From positions 890,501 through 954,500 of the forward strand of contig JAJLTO010000003.1 in the NCBI GenBank assembly GCA_030568195.1: a stretch of 64,000 bases of DNA. The letters are read 5' to 3'. Below are positions 31,549 to 43,864 of the stretch, one piece after another. How positions within the stretch are numbered: position 1 is the stretch's first letter; every line of letters begins with the position of its first letter. The notes below the pieces were generated by a model. That model did no database searches. It was not told the origin of the DNA and saw only the letters and a program-made list of their open reading frames with translations. A program made the translations under genes and the position numbers. This stretch comes from Dipodascopsis uninucleata var. uninucleata. Taxonomy: Eukaryota > Ascomycota > Lipomycetes > Lipomycetales > Lipomycetaceae.

Positions 31549-33655
31549 TTACTCATAAAATGGATAAGATGCACCATCGCCACGAGGATCAGAACCAGCA
31601 GAGTGAACAATGACGCCGTTGTCCTTCTTGTTCAAACGAATAAACTGACCACGACCGAACAAAGGATCGTATCGCTTTTGAATAGTGATCTCATGTCCGA
31701 GCTTTTTGAGCCCCTCAATGACTTCAGAAGAGATCTCAGCCTCAATATTAACATTAGTTAAAGTGACGCCATCAACTGTACGTCCCGGTGTAATACAGAC
31801 ACGAGGAGCATCCAAAGACTTCTGAGGATCAAGACCGAAAATGGAGTGATTCAAAAGAACCTGTAGATGGCCCTGGGGCTGCATAAAACCACCCATAACG
31901 CCATAGGCAGCATATATCTCACCATCCTTAGTCAACATAGCTGGAATGATGGTATGGTATGGTCGCTTTCCTGGAGCAATGCAGTTGAGAGCGTTTTCAT
32001 CAAGTGTGAAGTTGACACCTCGGTTCTGAAGACAAAAACCAGAGTCTTCAGGGATAATTCCGGTACCAAACATACCAGCAACCGAGTTAATGAAAGAGCA
32101 TGCATTACCTTCCTTGTCAGTAACGCTAAGGTAAACAGTATCAGAGTCATTGGCAGTCCTTGGAATACCTGGAGCATACTCCGGGTTCGCCTTCTTAGGA
32201 TCAAATTCGCGCGCGCGTGCTTTGAGATATTCCTTAGACAAAAGTTCCTTAACTGGAACCTTCTCACGCTCAGGATCAGCGACATAAGTTTCACCATCTC
32301 TGAAAGCCATCTTCAAAGCTTCAATTACCATATGAAGATACTCCACTGAATTATGCACCCACTCAGAGGGTGGAACAACAAGGTTTTCCTCAATGAGCTC
32401 CCGAACAATACCAGTAGCAAGCTGTGCAAGAATACCTTGTCCATTTGGTGGGCACTCCCACAAAGTGAGACCGTTAAAATCAACAGAGATAGGTTCAACA
32501 AAAGTAGAAGTGTGCTCCTTCAAATCATCGAGAGTAAGAAATCCACCTTTCTCCTGAACAATCTTGACAATGCGCTCAGCAACAGGTCCTTCATAGAAAC
32601 CAGCCTTACCATTTTTGGCAACAAGCTTATAGGTCTCGGCAAGCTTTTTGTTAATCCAAAGATCACCAGTCTTGGGGGTGGTTCCATCAGGAAGTAAAAG
32701 ATCCATGTAATTAGGACTGTTTTCCTTGAGAATATTTACACCACGATACCACAAACTGGCGGAGATCTCACCAATTGGAGCACCATTTTCGGCTAAGTCA
32801 ATAGCAGGACCAAGAGCGTCAGCTATGGTAATCTTGCCAGAACCCCAAGCCTCAATAGTGTCGATCCAGGCACAAACGCCACCAGGAACAGTTACACAAT
32901 GGACTGAGTTAGGAGAGAACTTCAAGCCCGTAATGCCCTTCTCTCTAATTTTCTCAAGAGTAACTGCCTTGCCAGCACGGCCAGAACCATTGATGGCCTT
33001 AAGAGTATTGTCCTTAGCATTGTGAAAAAGAGCAAACGCATCACCTGCTGGGGAAACCATATGAGGCTCCAAGACAGTGAGAGCAGCAGCAGTAGCAACG
33101 GCAGCATCCTATAGTCAAGTTAATTTCATTTATTCATATTTCCATCATATTCTCTATGATTAATACCAATAAATACAGTAAATATCAGACTGAGAAATTA
33201 TAAGATATATTTCTCCACAAAGCAATAGAATGTGCCTATCCTTTGTCCTTTGTGCGGACCCGAAAGCAATTACCAGTCTCCGCATCTCAGTACAAGCAAA
33301 GAAAATCATTAGAAAAGAATACATACCACTGCGTTACCTCCCATTCGAAGCATCTTCAGACCAGCTTGAGCAGCGAGAGGCTGAGTGCATGATACAATGC
33401 CTTGGGTCGAATGAACAACCGACCGTCGAGAGCTAAACTCTACGTAACAATGATATGTTAGCGAACAAGCAGTGTTTAAAGGCACTCAATACTCTAAGAT
33501 GTTGAAAGTGTTTCGAGAATTATTAACAGTATTCTAAAGCACTTTGTCACAAGTCTATACTATAGTTTGACCCTTGTAACAGATTAATAGACTCATTTAT
33601 ACTTACTCAGCTCCTTCGAGTCGTCAATCTCAAGATACTTCTGGTCAAGCGACAT
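31549..33655 (-). CDS. Gamma-glutamyltransferase family protein, no signal peptide
   Basis: Three exons: 33655-33607, 33439-33327 and 33108-31549, 573 aa. Donors are GTAAGT and GTATGT; acceptors are CGTAG and TATAG. Exon 1 gives MSLDQKYLEIDDSKEL, exon 2 FSSRRSVVHSTQGIVS followed by QPLAAQAG and RMGGNAV, and exon 3 DAAVATAAALTVLEPHM. The mature small subunit starts at the catalytic Thr in NDSDTVYLSV (about residue 380). Conserved NSVAGMFGTGI, RPYHTIIPAML and QPQGHLQVLLN follow. Unlike secreted or vacuolar GGT/Ecm38, it begins with a polar N-terminus without signal peptide or anchor, so it looks cytosolic. It belongs to the Ntn-hydrolase clan and probably acts on glutathione or gamma-glutamyl compounds; oxamate-amidohydrolase-type chemistry is possible. 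Confidence 0.9.
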
Positions 33656-34914
33656 CTTCACTATCTTATGTAAATGTTTAACGATTATTCTTAGGACAAC
33701 AAAACTTTCGTATACGAGCCAAACAATGACAATTCTGAAACAAACCAATAAATTGACTGAGGCAAATTCAATTGGTATAGAACAGCTGAAAATTGATCAA
33801 TTGAACTTCTGCTACGAACTGGTCAGTGGTATACTTCTCTGTGCTGGGCAGACTATTCACTCTTATACGAACCGCTCACATCTCGTTCGAGTGAATCATG
33901 ACTATAACTAAATATTAGGGTTCTTATAGATAAGCGGGCATTGAAAACTTTAAATATATCTGTGACTTGGTAACGATATCACGTGCTGTTACGAGACGGA
34001 AAGCCCATAGATTCAAACCTAGCCCTCGAATAAATATTTGAGTTTTCTATACAGGCATTGCTTCCCGAGTTTTAATCTGTATTAGATAGTTTAATACAGA
34101 GTTCAGTAGAAAAGCAGTAGTAGCTTTTGTCTATGTAGTCATTTGAAAAAAGTGATAAACCTCCAAAGTGATTTCTTAATTGCAATTATATAAAACATGT
34201 GCGGACCTTATTAGAACCTCAGTCTAGTTTCTCGTTGCTCAACATGATAAAAACAAACGTATAAGCAAATGCACGGTACTACGTATCAAATCTAATACGA
34301 CTATATCTCCATATAACCCCACCGTACCTCTCTTCTATGTCGAACGCCACGAAGGTAAGATTTAGAGAGACTCAGGCCGGCGACTCCATTCGTTCCTGAG
34401 CTTGATATATATTTCCCATTGGCTACATACATGCACGCCTTTGTCACCAAAACATCGTAAGAGATAGCATAGCGGCAGTTCAAGGATAGATGAAGTTGGC
34501 CAATTCAATGGTCTTCTAACACATCTTTTGAAACAGGTACGCCTAGATGGAAGAGTGTTTTCTGGTCAGGTTTATAATTAGATAAAACGTACATAATAGA
34601 GAGACACTTATTATGTAATATCCAGCCCGATCATACGGGCCGGGTAACATATTTGGCTAACTTGAGTGCCAATTTTAGAGCCGACCCAAGAAAAACGTAC
34701 TACGCCGCAGATCAGCCATCATCATCACCGGTATTTTTATATGGACAGGACAATAACTACTACAAAACAGCGAAAGATACAGGTTGACGGGTAATTAATT
34801 CATATATTTGAATAACTGTAAATTTGAGCGTGCATGATTGCGTTCTCTTAAGAGGGATAGTTTGCTTATTTAGACGAGAGGAGTTGTGAAGACTGCTATT
34901 AGACGACGACAAGC
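33656..34914. other. 1.26 kb divergent promoter GGT-like / SLT2
   Basis: It contains a CACGTG at 33980-33985 and an imperfect GC-rich hairpin CCAGCCCG..CGGGCCGG (34623-34644). Small open frames (33726-33911, 34301-34483) resemble nothing. No gene recognised. Confidence 0.5.
34623..34644. repeat. Short GC-rich imperfect palindrome with everted CCG/CGG
   Basis: CCAGCCCG, a 6-nt ATCATA loop, then CGGGCCGG; one mismatch in eight pairs. It contains CCG-N6-CGG, an everted triplet arrangement used by some Zn2Cys6 factors. It lies about 270 bp upstream of the SLT2 ATG. Speculative as a regulatory site. Confidence 0.3.
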
Positions 34915-37099
<2,185 letters not shown>

Positions 37100-37825
37100 G
37101 CATGATCTTGTTTTTGTTTTGAATGCGGTTGTTTTATCACTATTTGATGTTTAATGTGTTCTTTCTTAATGTTTATATTCAATTTCTCCGACTTTTCTGT
37201 GTGTTTCTTCTTTACATATTCTTAGTTTCATAATTTTTGACCACTAACTACGACTACAGAGAAGCGTATATAGATTTTAAAACTGTGTAAGATGGTCTAG
37301 TTCGTGCAATTCAAGTCACTTCTATTCTAACAATTTCTTTGTTTCTTTAACACCTGACATTATATATATCTCATTTCCTTTTTATATTTGTTTTGCTAAT
37401 GTTACCTCGTTTATTGTTTTTCTTTTGTTATTGTTCGGTTATTTGATGTAGAATTTGTCTTTAGCAAATCAAAAATTAGTTATATTTTGTTAAGTATAAA
37501 TTTTTAAAATCGCGTAATTTTATTCGATTTCTAATATAAATCTAGTATTTTTTTACATGTTTCAATTTGAATTGTTTGTACGTATACAACGGTCTATGTA
37601 CAATTAGTGACGATATTTATTTTCATGTCAATAGTTCGTTTGACTGATGTTGTTATTTTGTCGTGTACGCACAAATTACCATCCTGAATTTTAGCACCAA
37701 TATATTTAGTTGATACTTATTTAGATGAGGGCGACGTTTTCCTAAATACTAAATAATGTTTCTACATAATACAACGTATTACGCACAATCAGCGTTTAAT
37801 TTTCATGTTTTACAGAGATAGAAGT
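37100..37825. other. AT-rich spacer SLT2 / ALG13
   Basis: About 725 bp, among the most AT-rich parts of the window, with many T-runs. SLT2 3' region and ALG13 promoter. No gene. Confidence 0.5.
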
Positions 37826-38492
37826 ATGAAGCAAGTGTTAGTTACGACAGGGGCAACTTATCCTTTTGACTCATTGGTAGAGGCTGCATTTTCAGACCCT
37901 GTTCTTGATGCATTCCAGGAACTAAAAGTAGACTCCCTGAGAATCCAATATGGATCTACCAGAAAATCAGAAGAGCTATTTAATGATCTCTGTATATCTA
38001 GATCCTTACAGTTAGAACAGCATTGTATCAAAGTGTCTGGTTTCGGTCTCACACAGAAGATGATAGATGAGGTCAAAACGAGCTGGATGGTAGTGTCTCA
38101 TGCAGGTAAATAGACACGCTCTTGAATTGGTTCTTTTAAGTCCTCTAAGATTGAATATTTTATGTACTATAAAGGAGTTATAATATCGCTAACACCTTAT
38201 AGGAACCGGAACTATACTTGACACTCTTCGTCTCGAGAATGCTCCAAGATTGGTGGTTGTTCCCAATGACAAACTTATGGGAGGTCATCAGTCTGAAGTT
38301 GCATCTGCAATGCACGAAATGGGCTGTCTTATCTGCATAGACGAGAAGAGCGAGGAGGCTTTTGAAGTCAAATTGGCTAAAGCTATTCATTTAGCTGGTA
38401 TGAGTGAGTATATAAAGCCACTGCCTGCGAGAGGTAGCATAGCAGACATTGTAGAAGAAGAAGCAAATGGAGGCAAAAGGAAGCATAATTAG
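37826..38492 (+). CDS. ALG13: UDP-GlcNAc transferase catalytic subunit Alg13
   Basis: Two exons, 37826-38105 and 38203-38492, 189 aa. The 97-nt intron has donor GTAAAT, branch CGCTAAC and acceptor TATAG; the split Gly codon rebuilds VSHAGTGTILDTLRL. I prefer ATG 37826 (MKQVLVTTGATYPFD, A at -3) to the in-frame ATG 37805. The GT28 C-terminal-type fold shows VTTGATYPF, the UDP-GlcNAc-binding SHAGTGTILD and LMGGHQSEVASAMHEMGC. Alg13 pairs with the membrane anchor Alg14 on the cytosolic ER face to add the second GlcNAc of the N-glycan lipid precursor. The tail (KPLPARGSIADIVEEE) is acidic. Length agrees with yeast (202 aa). Confidence 0.94.
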
Positions 38493-39583
38493 CTATATAG
38501 CAGCATTTAAATATGCCTTTCAAGAATTAGAACATAATACAACGAGGAGCTTGTTCCAGAAACTTAAAGGACTAGAAAGTGATGTTGATTGATCAGTGAT
38601 ATACTGGATTGCCCTTGAGAAACCATTCTCTATTGCCTTGGATATTAAATCCAAGAAATGATAATACGAATATAATTATGTGGGCCGTCATATACAGTGT
38701 AGCAAGATTACAGTCTTCTATATTACCAGCTGAATCGGTTGGTATATTGTATATATTTTAAGCTGAATGATACCAATTTATACACAACAAAACGTTTTCT
38801 CAGTCAAACTTTTCAATTAATTTCAATTTTGACTAAATCAACGTATTATGTAAGAGGCATTGTTCGCGACTTCCTCCCATATTAAATGAGTAACACGTAA
38901 TTAATAAATAGGTAAGTAAATATACTAGTTTCCTTTCAACTAGCATCCAAGGATAGACTGTAATTACCTACATAGAGTGATGACTGACAGGATTCTTCGT
39001 ATAATAGCTCTTTCTGCGTCAAGCGCTCTGTATTTAGATTCGAAATGTAGCAGGCGTGCTCATTTATTAGTACGTTACAACGACATTATGACTGACAACG
39101 ACCACTATTGTCCTACGAAGATTATTCATAGTAAAAATATGCACATAATTATCAATTACTAGCATAATTGAGTTGTTCGTTCTTTCACTATGTATGAAAT
39201 CGTAATCCCGAGTTCGACACTATTCGATTTAGTAAAATACAAAAATCAATGAACAAAAAGTTCACCACAACGATAGTTTCATTGAATGAGCTCATACCGT
39301 AGGACAACGGTATAAAGGATATGAAGTACTTGTTGTCATATATATCTACAACGAGTTATTTTCTGAACGAGATGTTAAATCTCGATTAGAATGAATCAGC
39401 ATGATGCTCATTTTACTCTTATATATCAGTAATTCCATTGATCTGATGCAGCATCTTCTTTTCACTGACTCTGTTTGATCTTATTCACCTGACGGGATAT
39501 CAAAATTTTTGGTTTTATACCATAGTGAAGATAATCCAATATCAGTGAGTGGATATAGGTACTAGTTGAGAACCAGTAGTAAA
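38493..39583. other. Spacer ALG13 / orphan at 39.6 kb
   Basis: About 1.1 kb, AT-rich, with only short chance frames (for example 38977-39162). No gene or RNA recognised. Confidence 0.5.
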
Positions 39584-40807
39584 ATGATGTCCGAAGATAC
39601 CTTCGAGCTCGATCCTCTCCCTGAGGTATCTGATGTTTTGTCTGAGCTCTTGAAGTCCAGCTCGAACGCATATTATACCAAAGATGCTCAATTATTAACA
39701 GATGTTGATCTTAACGGCCTCTTAAAACGATTGCCTCAGGCTGATATGTCTACTGGAGATCCATTACAGGTCGCATCTGGTAACTACATAGAGGATATCA
39801 GTTTCCTCCGTTCTCAAACAGCAAGCAGCCTTACCTCTGACATGATTGATAGTATTGGACCAGCAACTGATGCGATGGCGCAAATGTCTTCTAAGGACGT
39901 TAACATATTGCAGAATAGTGTTAACAATTTCAACGTCGCTGATAATTTGCGGCTGCAATCACAGCTTACTCCCTCTCAGGCTGAAAAGAAAAAGCAGTTC
40001 AGCTCGCTCTCAGAAGATGACATGCTCTTCCAGGATTTATTCAGCCACCCTTTAAATGCGAGAAGCCTTAGTGTATCTCAAATTCATCGGCCTCCGCAAG
40101 ATTTCGCGAGTCGGTATGCTACTGATTCGCTTCAGGTGGGTCTGACGCAGTTACAAACTTCTATTCAAGAAGTAGGCAACACCACAATTCGACAAGTAAA
40201 TACCACAAAACCAACAAGGGCCAGAAAGCGAAGATCTAAAAAACAGCAGCATGGTCTTTATCAATATTGCGATAGTGTCTTCGCACAGATACTTACTCCT
40301 CTTGATAGAGAGATGATAAAAAATGGAGTCGCTCCATCAGGAGGAACGGGCAAGAATAAGCGTAAGAATGAAGAAAAAAAGAAGGTAAAAGATGCGGATA
40401 TCAAAAAGCAAAGGAATGTGGGCGAGCCATTAAATCAAAACTGCGAGAGATCTGATTCAAGCTCCTCTGGATCATCATTTTCGCGAGAGTCAAATAGCAT
40501 ATGGGATGAATCAATCGACTACAACAAGGGTGCGTCTACCGAAGGATCCATCTCTTCTGACTCAATTGAAGACGCGTTAAGTGATCTTACTCATCTCACT
40601 GCTGCAGAAATAAATGCTGCATCAAAGTATTCAAAGTCAGACAAGTCTTCTGAAGATAACTCTGAGGTCTATGAGGATTTAGTATCCAAGATACCTACAA
40701 ATGATCCCAGATATTGGCCAATTGAGCACGCGCACGAGAGTTTCTCAGCAAATGAACCAAATTGCTGGCAGATCTCCAACGATTCATTTATCAGTGAAGC
40801 CATTTAA
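39584..40807 (+). CDS. Orphan protein, probably nuclear (two basic clusters)
   Basis: A 407-aa single-exon ORF from ATG 39584 (AAAATGATG context). I do not recognise it. The N-terminal about 50 residues (FELDPLPEVSDVLSELLKSS, then LLTDVDLNGLLKRL) look like paired amphipathic helices. A basic patch TRARKRRSKKQQ lies near 211-222. A segment LYQYCDSVFAQILTPLDREM follows that looks folded. A second Lys-rich patch lies at about 256-275, then an acidic Ser-rich tail. The two basic patches resemble nuclear localisation signals. Its codon use and the absence of stops over 1.2 kb support a real gene. It lies 215 bp upstream of PUS7 on the same strand. Confidence 0.6.
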   Translation: MMSEDTFELDPLPEVSDVLSELLKSSSNAYYTKDAQLLTDVDLNGLLKRLPQADMSTGDPLQVASGNYIEDISFLRSQTASSLTSDMIDSIGPATDAMAQMSSKDVNILQNSVNNFNVADNLRLQSQLTPSQAEKKKQFSSLSEDDMLFQDLFSHPLNARSLSVSQIHRPPQDFASRYATDSLQVGLTQLQTSIQEVGNTTIRQVNTTKPTRARKRRSKKQQHGLYQYCDSVFAQILTPLDREMIKNGVAPSGGTGKNKRKNEEKKKVKDADIKKQRNVGEPLNQNCERSDSSSSGSSFSRESNSIWDESIDYNKGASTEGSISSDSIEDALSDLTHLTAAEINAASKYSKSDKSSEDNSEVYEDLVSKIPTNDPRYWPIEHAHESFSANEPNCWQISNDSFISEAI

Positions 40808-41022
40808 TATGCATCCATTCACTTATTGTATCATATTTGTTAGTTAGCACTTCTCTTGGGCGTCTTATTTTTTCGAAGTTTACGAGGACGTAAATTGATT
40901 TTCTTGATATGAAATCATTTAAGCTCACAGCGAAGTCCCAAAACACAATAGATCTGAAGTCAAAAAAATTTCTCCAAAAAAAATTTCTTACCAGAGATCC
41001 AGTCAATTGAAGCTTCTAGGTA

Positions 41023-43454
41023 ATGAAATATCACTTAATTGAACAATATTTTAGTAGATTAAGAAGTGATATAAAAGCTGCCTCCATTAAAAGATACTTA
41101 TCACGTGGTTTTAGTTTACGATTTGCTCGTAGATACTATTATTTTATGGCGTCCACAGAAGAACCTCCTCTCAAAAAGATTAGGCACGATTTACTAGATA
41201 AATCCTACGATCAAGCTCTAGATATTTCTGGAGATGGGAAAGACAAGGGCATTGTTGAACAGGATGTAGGGATTTCTCAGTATCTCGGTGATCATAGCGG
41301 CTTTCGTGGAGTGCTGAAGCAGAGATATACAGACTTTCTTGTCAACGAGATCGCATTAGACGGGAACGTTTTGCATGTTCAGCATGTACCAGTGCAAGCT
41401 GAGCCGAAATCGAAAGAGGTCGAAAACACATTTCTGGATTCAAGATTTGATACTGAAGCAAAATCTAGTCTTGCTCTGGTTATTGGTGAGGAGTGTATAC
41501 AAGCAATTGAGAAAGTCCTTACCGGCGAATCTGAGAGTTGTGACACACCAACGACAATCAACGACAAAGATCGGCGATCTACGATCCACAACTTAACTAG
41601 AAAAGCATTTGGAGGAGTTATTGAAACTCACAAAACGGAGTCAAATAATATTGTATTCAGTAGAGGTACAAAGACCAAACTTAAGAAGGAAATATCAATT
41701 GATGAAACAGCAGAGAACAAGCTCAAAGAATATTTTGGAGAGAGTTGCATTACGAGATTACGTGAAATTATCTCTACCGGAGGATCTTATCAAACAGAAC
41801 TTCCTATTGACGACAAAGACGAACGCGGAATTATCCACAGGCTCATAAGAGAAGCTTATCATAGTTCTCTGGACTCAAAGACGCTGGATTCAAATTGTTT
41901 GGAATTCAAGAGAGCGTCCCAAAGCAACAATCCTCGTAAGCGAGGTGGAAAACACAACAATTCACAGTCGAAGAGCAATATCAACAATGTGGATAAAATA
42001 GTTCTTGACCGTGCTGGAGCTCGGTCACAGTTTACTCGTTTCACTATCTATAAAGAAAACAAAGAGACAATGGAAGTATGCAGATTGATCGCAAAGTTTC
42101 TTCGCAAGCAACCGAAGAGTGTTGGTGTCGCTGGTACTAAAGATCGCCGAGGCGTTACCGTCCAGCGAGCATTTATACACCAAACACCCGTTGAGCGCCT
42201 GGTTTCTCTGAATAGGGCATTTAGAGACATAGTTCTTTGCGATTTTGAATATTCTGATAGTCGCTTGAAACTTGGTGATCTGAAGGGTAATGAGTTCTAT
42301 ATTACCATTAGAAACATTAAGGGAGACGGGCCTGTGGAAGAGAAAGCTAATAAATCATTAGAATCGCTTAAGACTACTGGTTTCATTAATTATTATGGTA
42401 TGCAGAGATTTGGAACCCACAGCGTCTCCACACATTCAATTGGTATTTACCTTCTGAAAAAGGATTGGGCAGGTGTGATAAAAGTTCTTCTTCAGCCACA
42501 GATTCTTGCAATTCCAGAAAGTAAAGCAGCTCGTGAACAATATGCTCGTGATCCTGGAAACCCACAGGCGGCACTAGATCTAATGCCTAGGTCGTGCTCT
42601 GCAGAGCATGCTGTTTTGAGAGGTTTAGTAAGGAGCTCTACAGATATGCTTGGTGCCATAATGAATATTCCTAGAAATTTGAGACTAATGTATGTTCATG
42701 CGTATCAAAGCTATGTATGGAACTGCGTAGTTTCGGAAAGAATCAGACTTTTTGGTACTGGCATTGTCCCAGGTGATCTCGTTATCGACAACCAAGAAGC
42801 TACGCAAGCAGTTGCACAAGATAATGAAGACAGCGAATTCGAAGAGGATATAATTGATTCTCGAGACAATCAGTTCATCAGAGCACGTCCTATCACAGAG
42901 GCGGAAATCACATCCGGATTATTCACAATCTACGACATTGTGATGCCAACTCCCGGATTTGACGTTGTTTATCCTGAAAACAAGGAGCTTCGCTCTGTGT
43001 ATGAAGCCGTTATGTCTCGTGACAGTTTAGATCCTTATGATATGAGACGATCTGTTAAGGAATTTTCATTATCTGGTTCTTATCGTCATATATTATCGAA
43101 ACCTGAAAGTGTTGAGTGGTGGTTTCGTAATTACAATGACCCGGTTCAACAGATGGTTCGAACAGATATAGATATTATTAATTCTCCGGAACATAGCAGA
43201 GTATATTCGCAAGATGAGATTACATCTGGAGATAACCTGGGTTTAGTTCTCAGACTAAAATTAGGATCTTCTCAATACGCCACTATGGCCCTCAGGTATG
43301 ATTTTTTTATGCCAATACCAAATAGCTTTAACATTATACTAACAATTCGATTAGAGAAGTAATGAAAATAGAAACTTCGCGCCGTGGCGATATGCTTGAT
43401 GTTAGAATTGTACCTAGACCCAACTCCGCAGAATCAACTAATAATGACATTTGA
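41023..43454 (+). CDS. PUS7: Pseudouridine synthase Pus7 (TruD family)
   Basis: Two exons, 41023-43295 and 43355-43454, 790 aa. The 59-nt intron (donor GTATGA, branch TACTAAC, acceptor ATTAG) joins ATMALR to EVMKIETSRRGDM, matching the yeast Pus7 C-terminus. TruD motifs are VAGTKDRRGVTVQ (catalytic Asp at about 374), GNEFYITIRNI, NYYGMQRFGTHSVSTH, and PGFDVV. Pus7 isomerises U35 in pre-tRNA-Tyr, U13 in tRNAs, U2 snRNA and mRNAs. Between the N-terminal module and the catalytic core there are two diverged tandem copies (150-214 and 234-297) of a segment usually present once. The first 41 residues are rich in Arg and Lys; an alternative start MASTEEPP lies at 41146. Confidence 0.95.
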
Positions 43455-43864
43455 GAGATTCCTAATTTTCAATAGATGTATCTATATAGAAATTGTACTT
43501 ATTAAAGATTACTTTTGTCAAATCATAAGGCTTTATTATTCTTGGTTGAATAAGATCATATTGAACAAGAACAAATTCGAACTGTGAGATTGAGCTAATT
43601 GTGAAAGGAATAGTGCCAACTCTAATCTCGTATAATCTAGTCTCATGCTAGAAGACCTGCTTAATTTTTGCCAACTCAAAAGAATGTTATAATTGATTTA
43701 TTACGAAATTGTCATTAAGCATGCCATTAGAGAAGACATAAATATTTACATAATTCGTATGTCCATTGAGAGAAAAGTACAAAATTCTAATAAAATGTGC
43801 CATTAAGATTGCGTACAATTAGTAAAGTACACGAAGAGCAGGCAAATGTTCGAGTCGAATGCTA
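43455..43864. other. Convergent spacer PUS7 / orphan
   Basis: About 410 bp, AT-rich, between two 3' ends. A 67-codon frame at 43384-43587 overlaps the PUS7 last exon in another frame and is not convincing. Confidence 0.5.
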
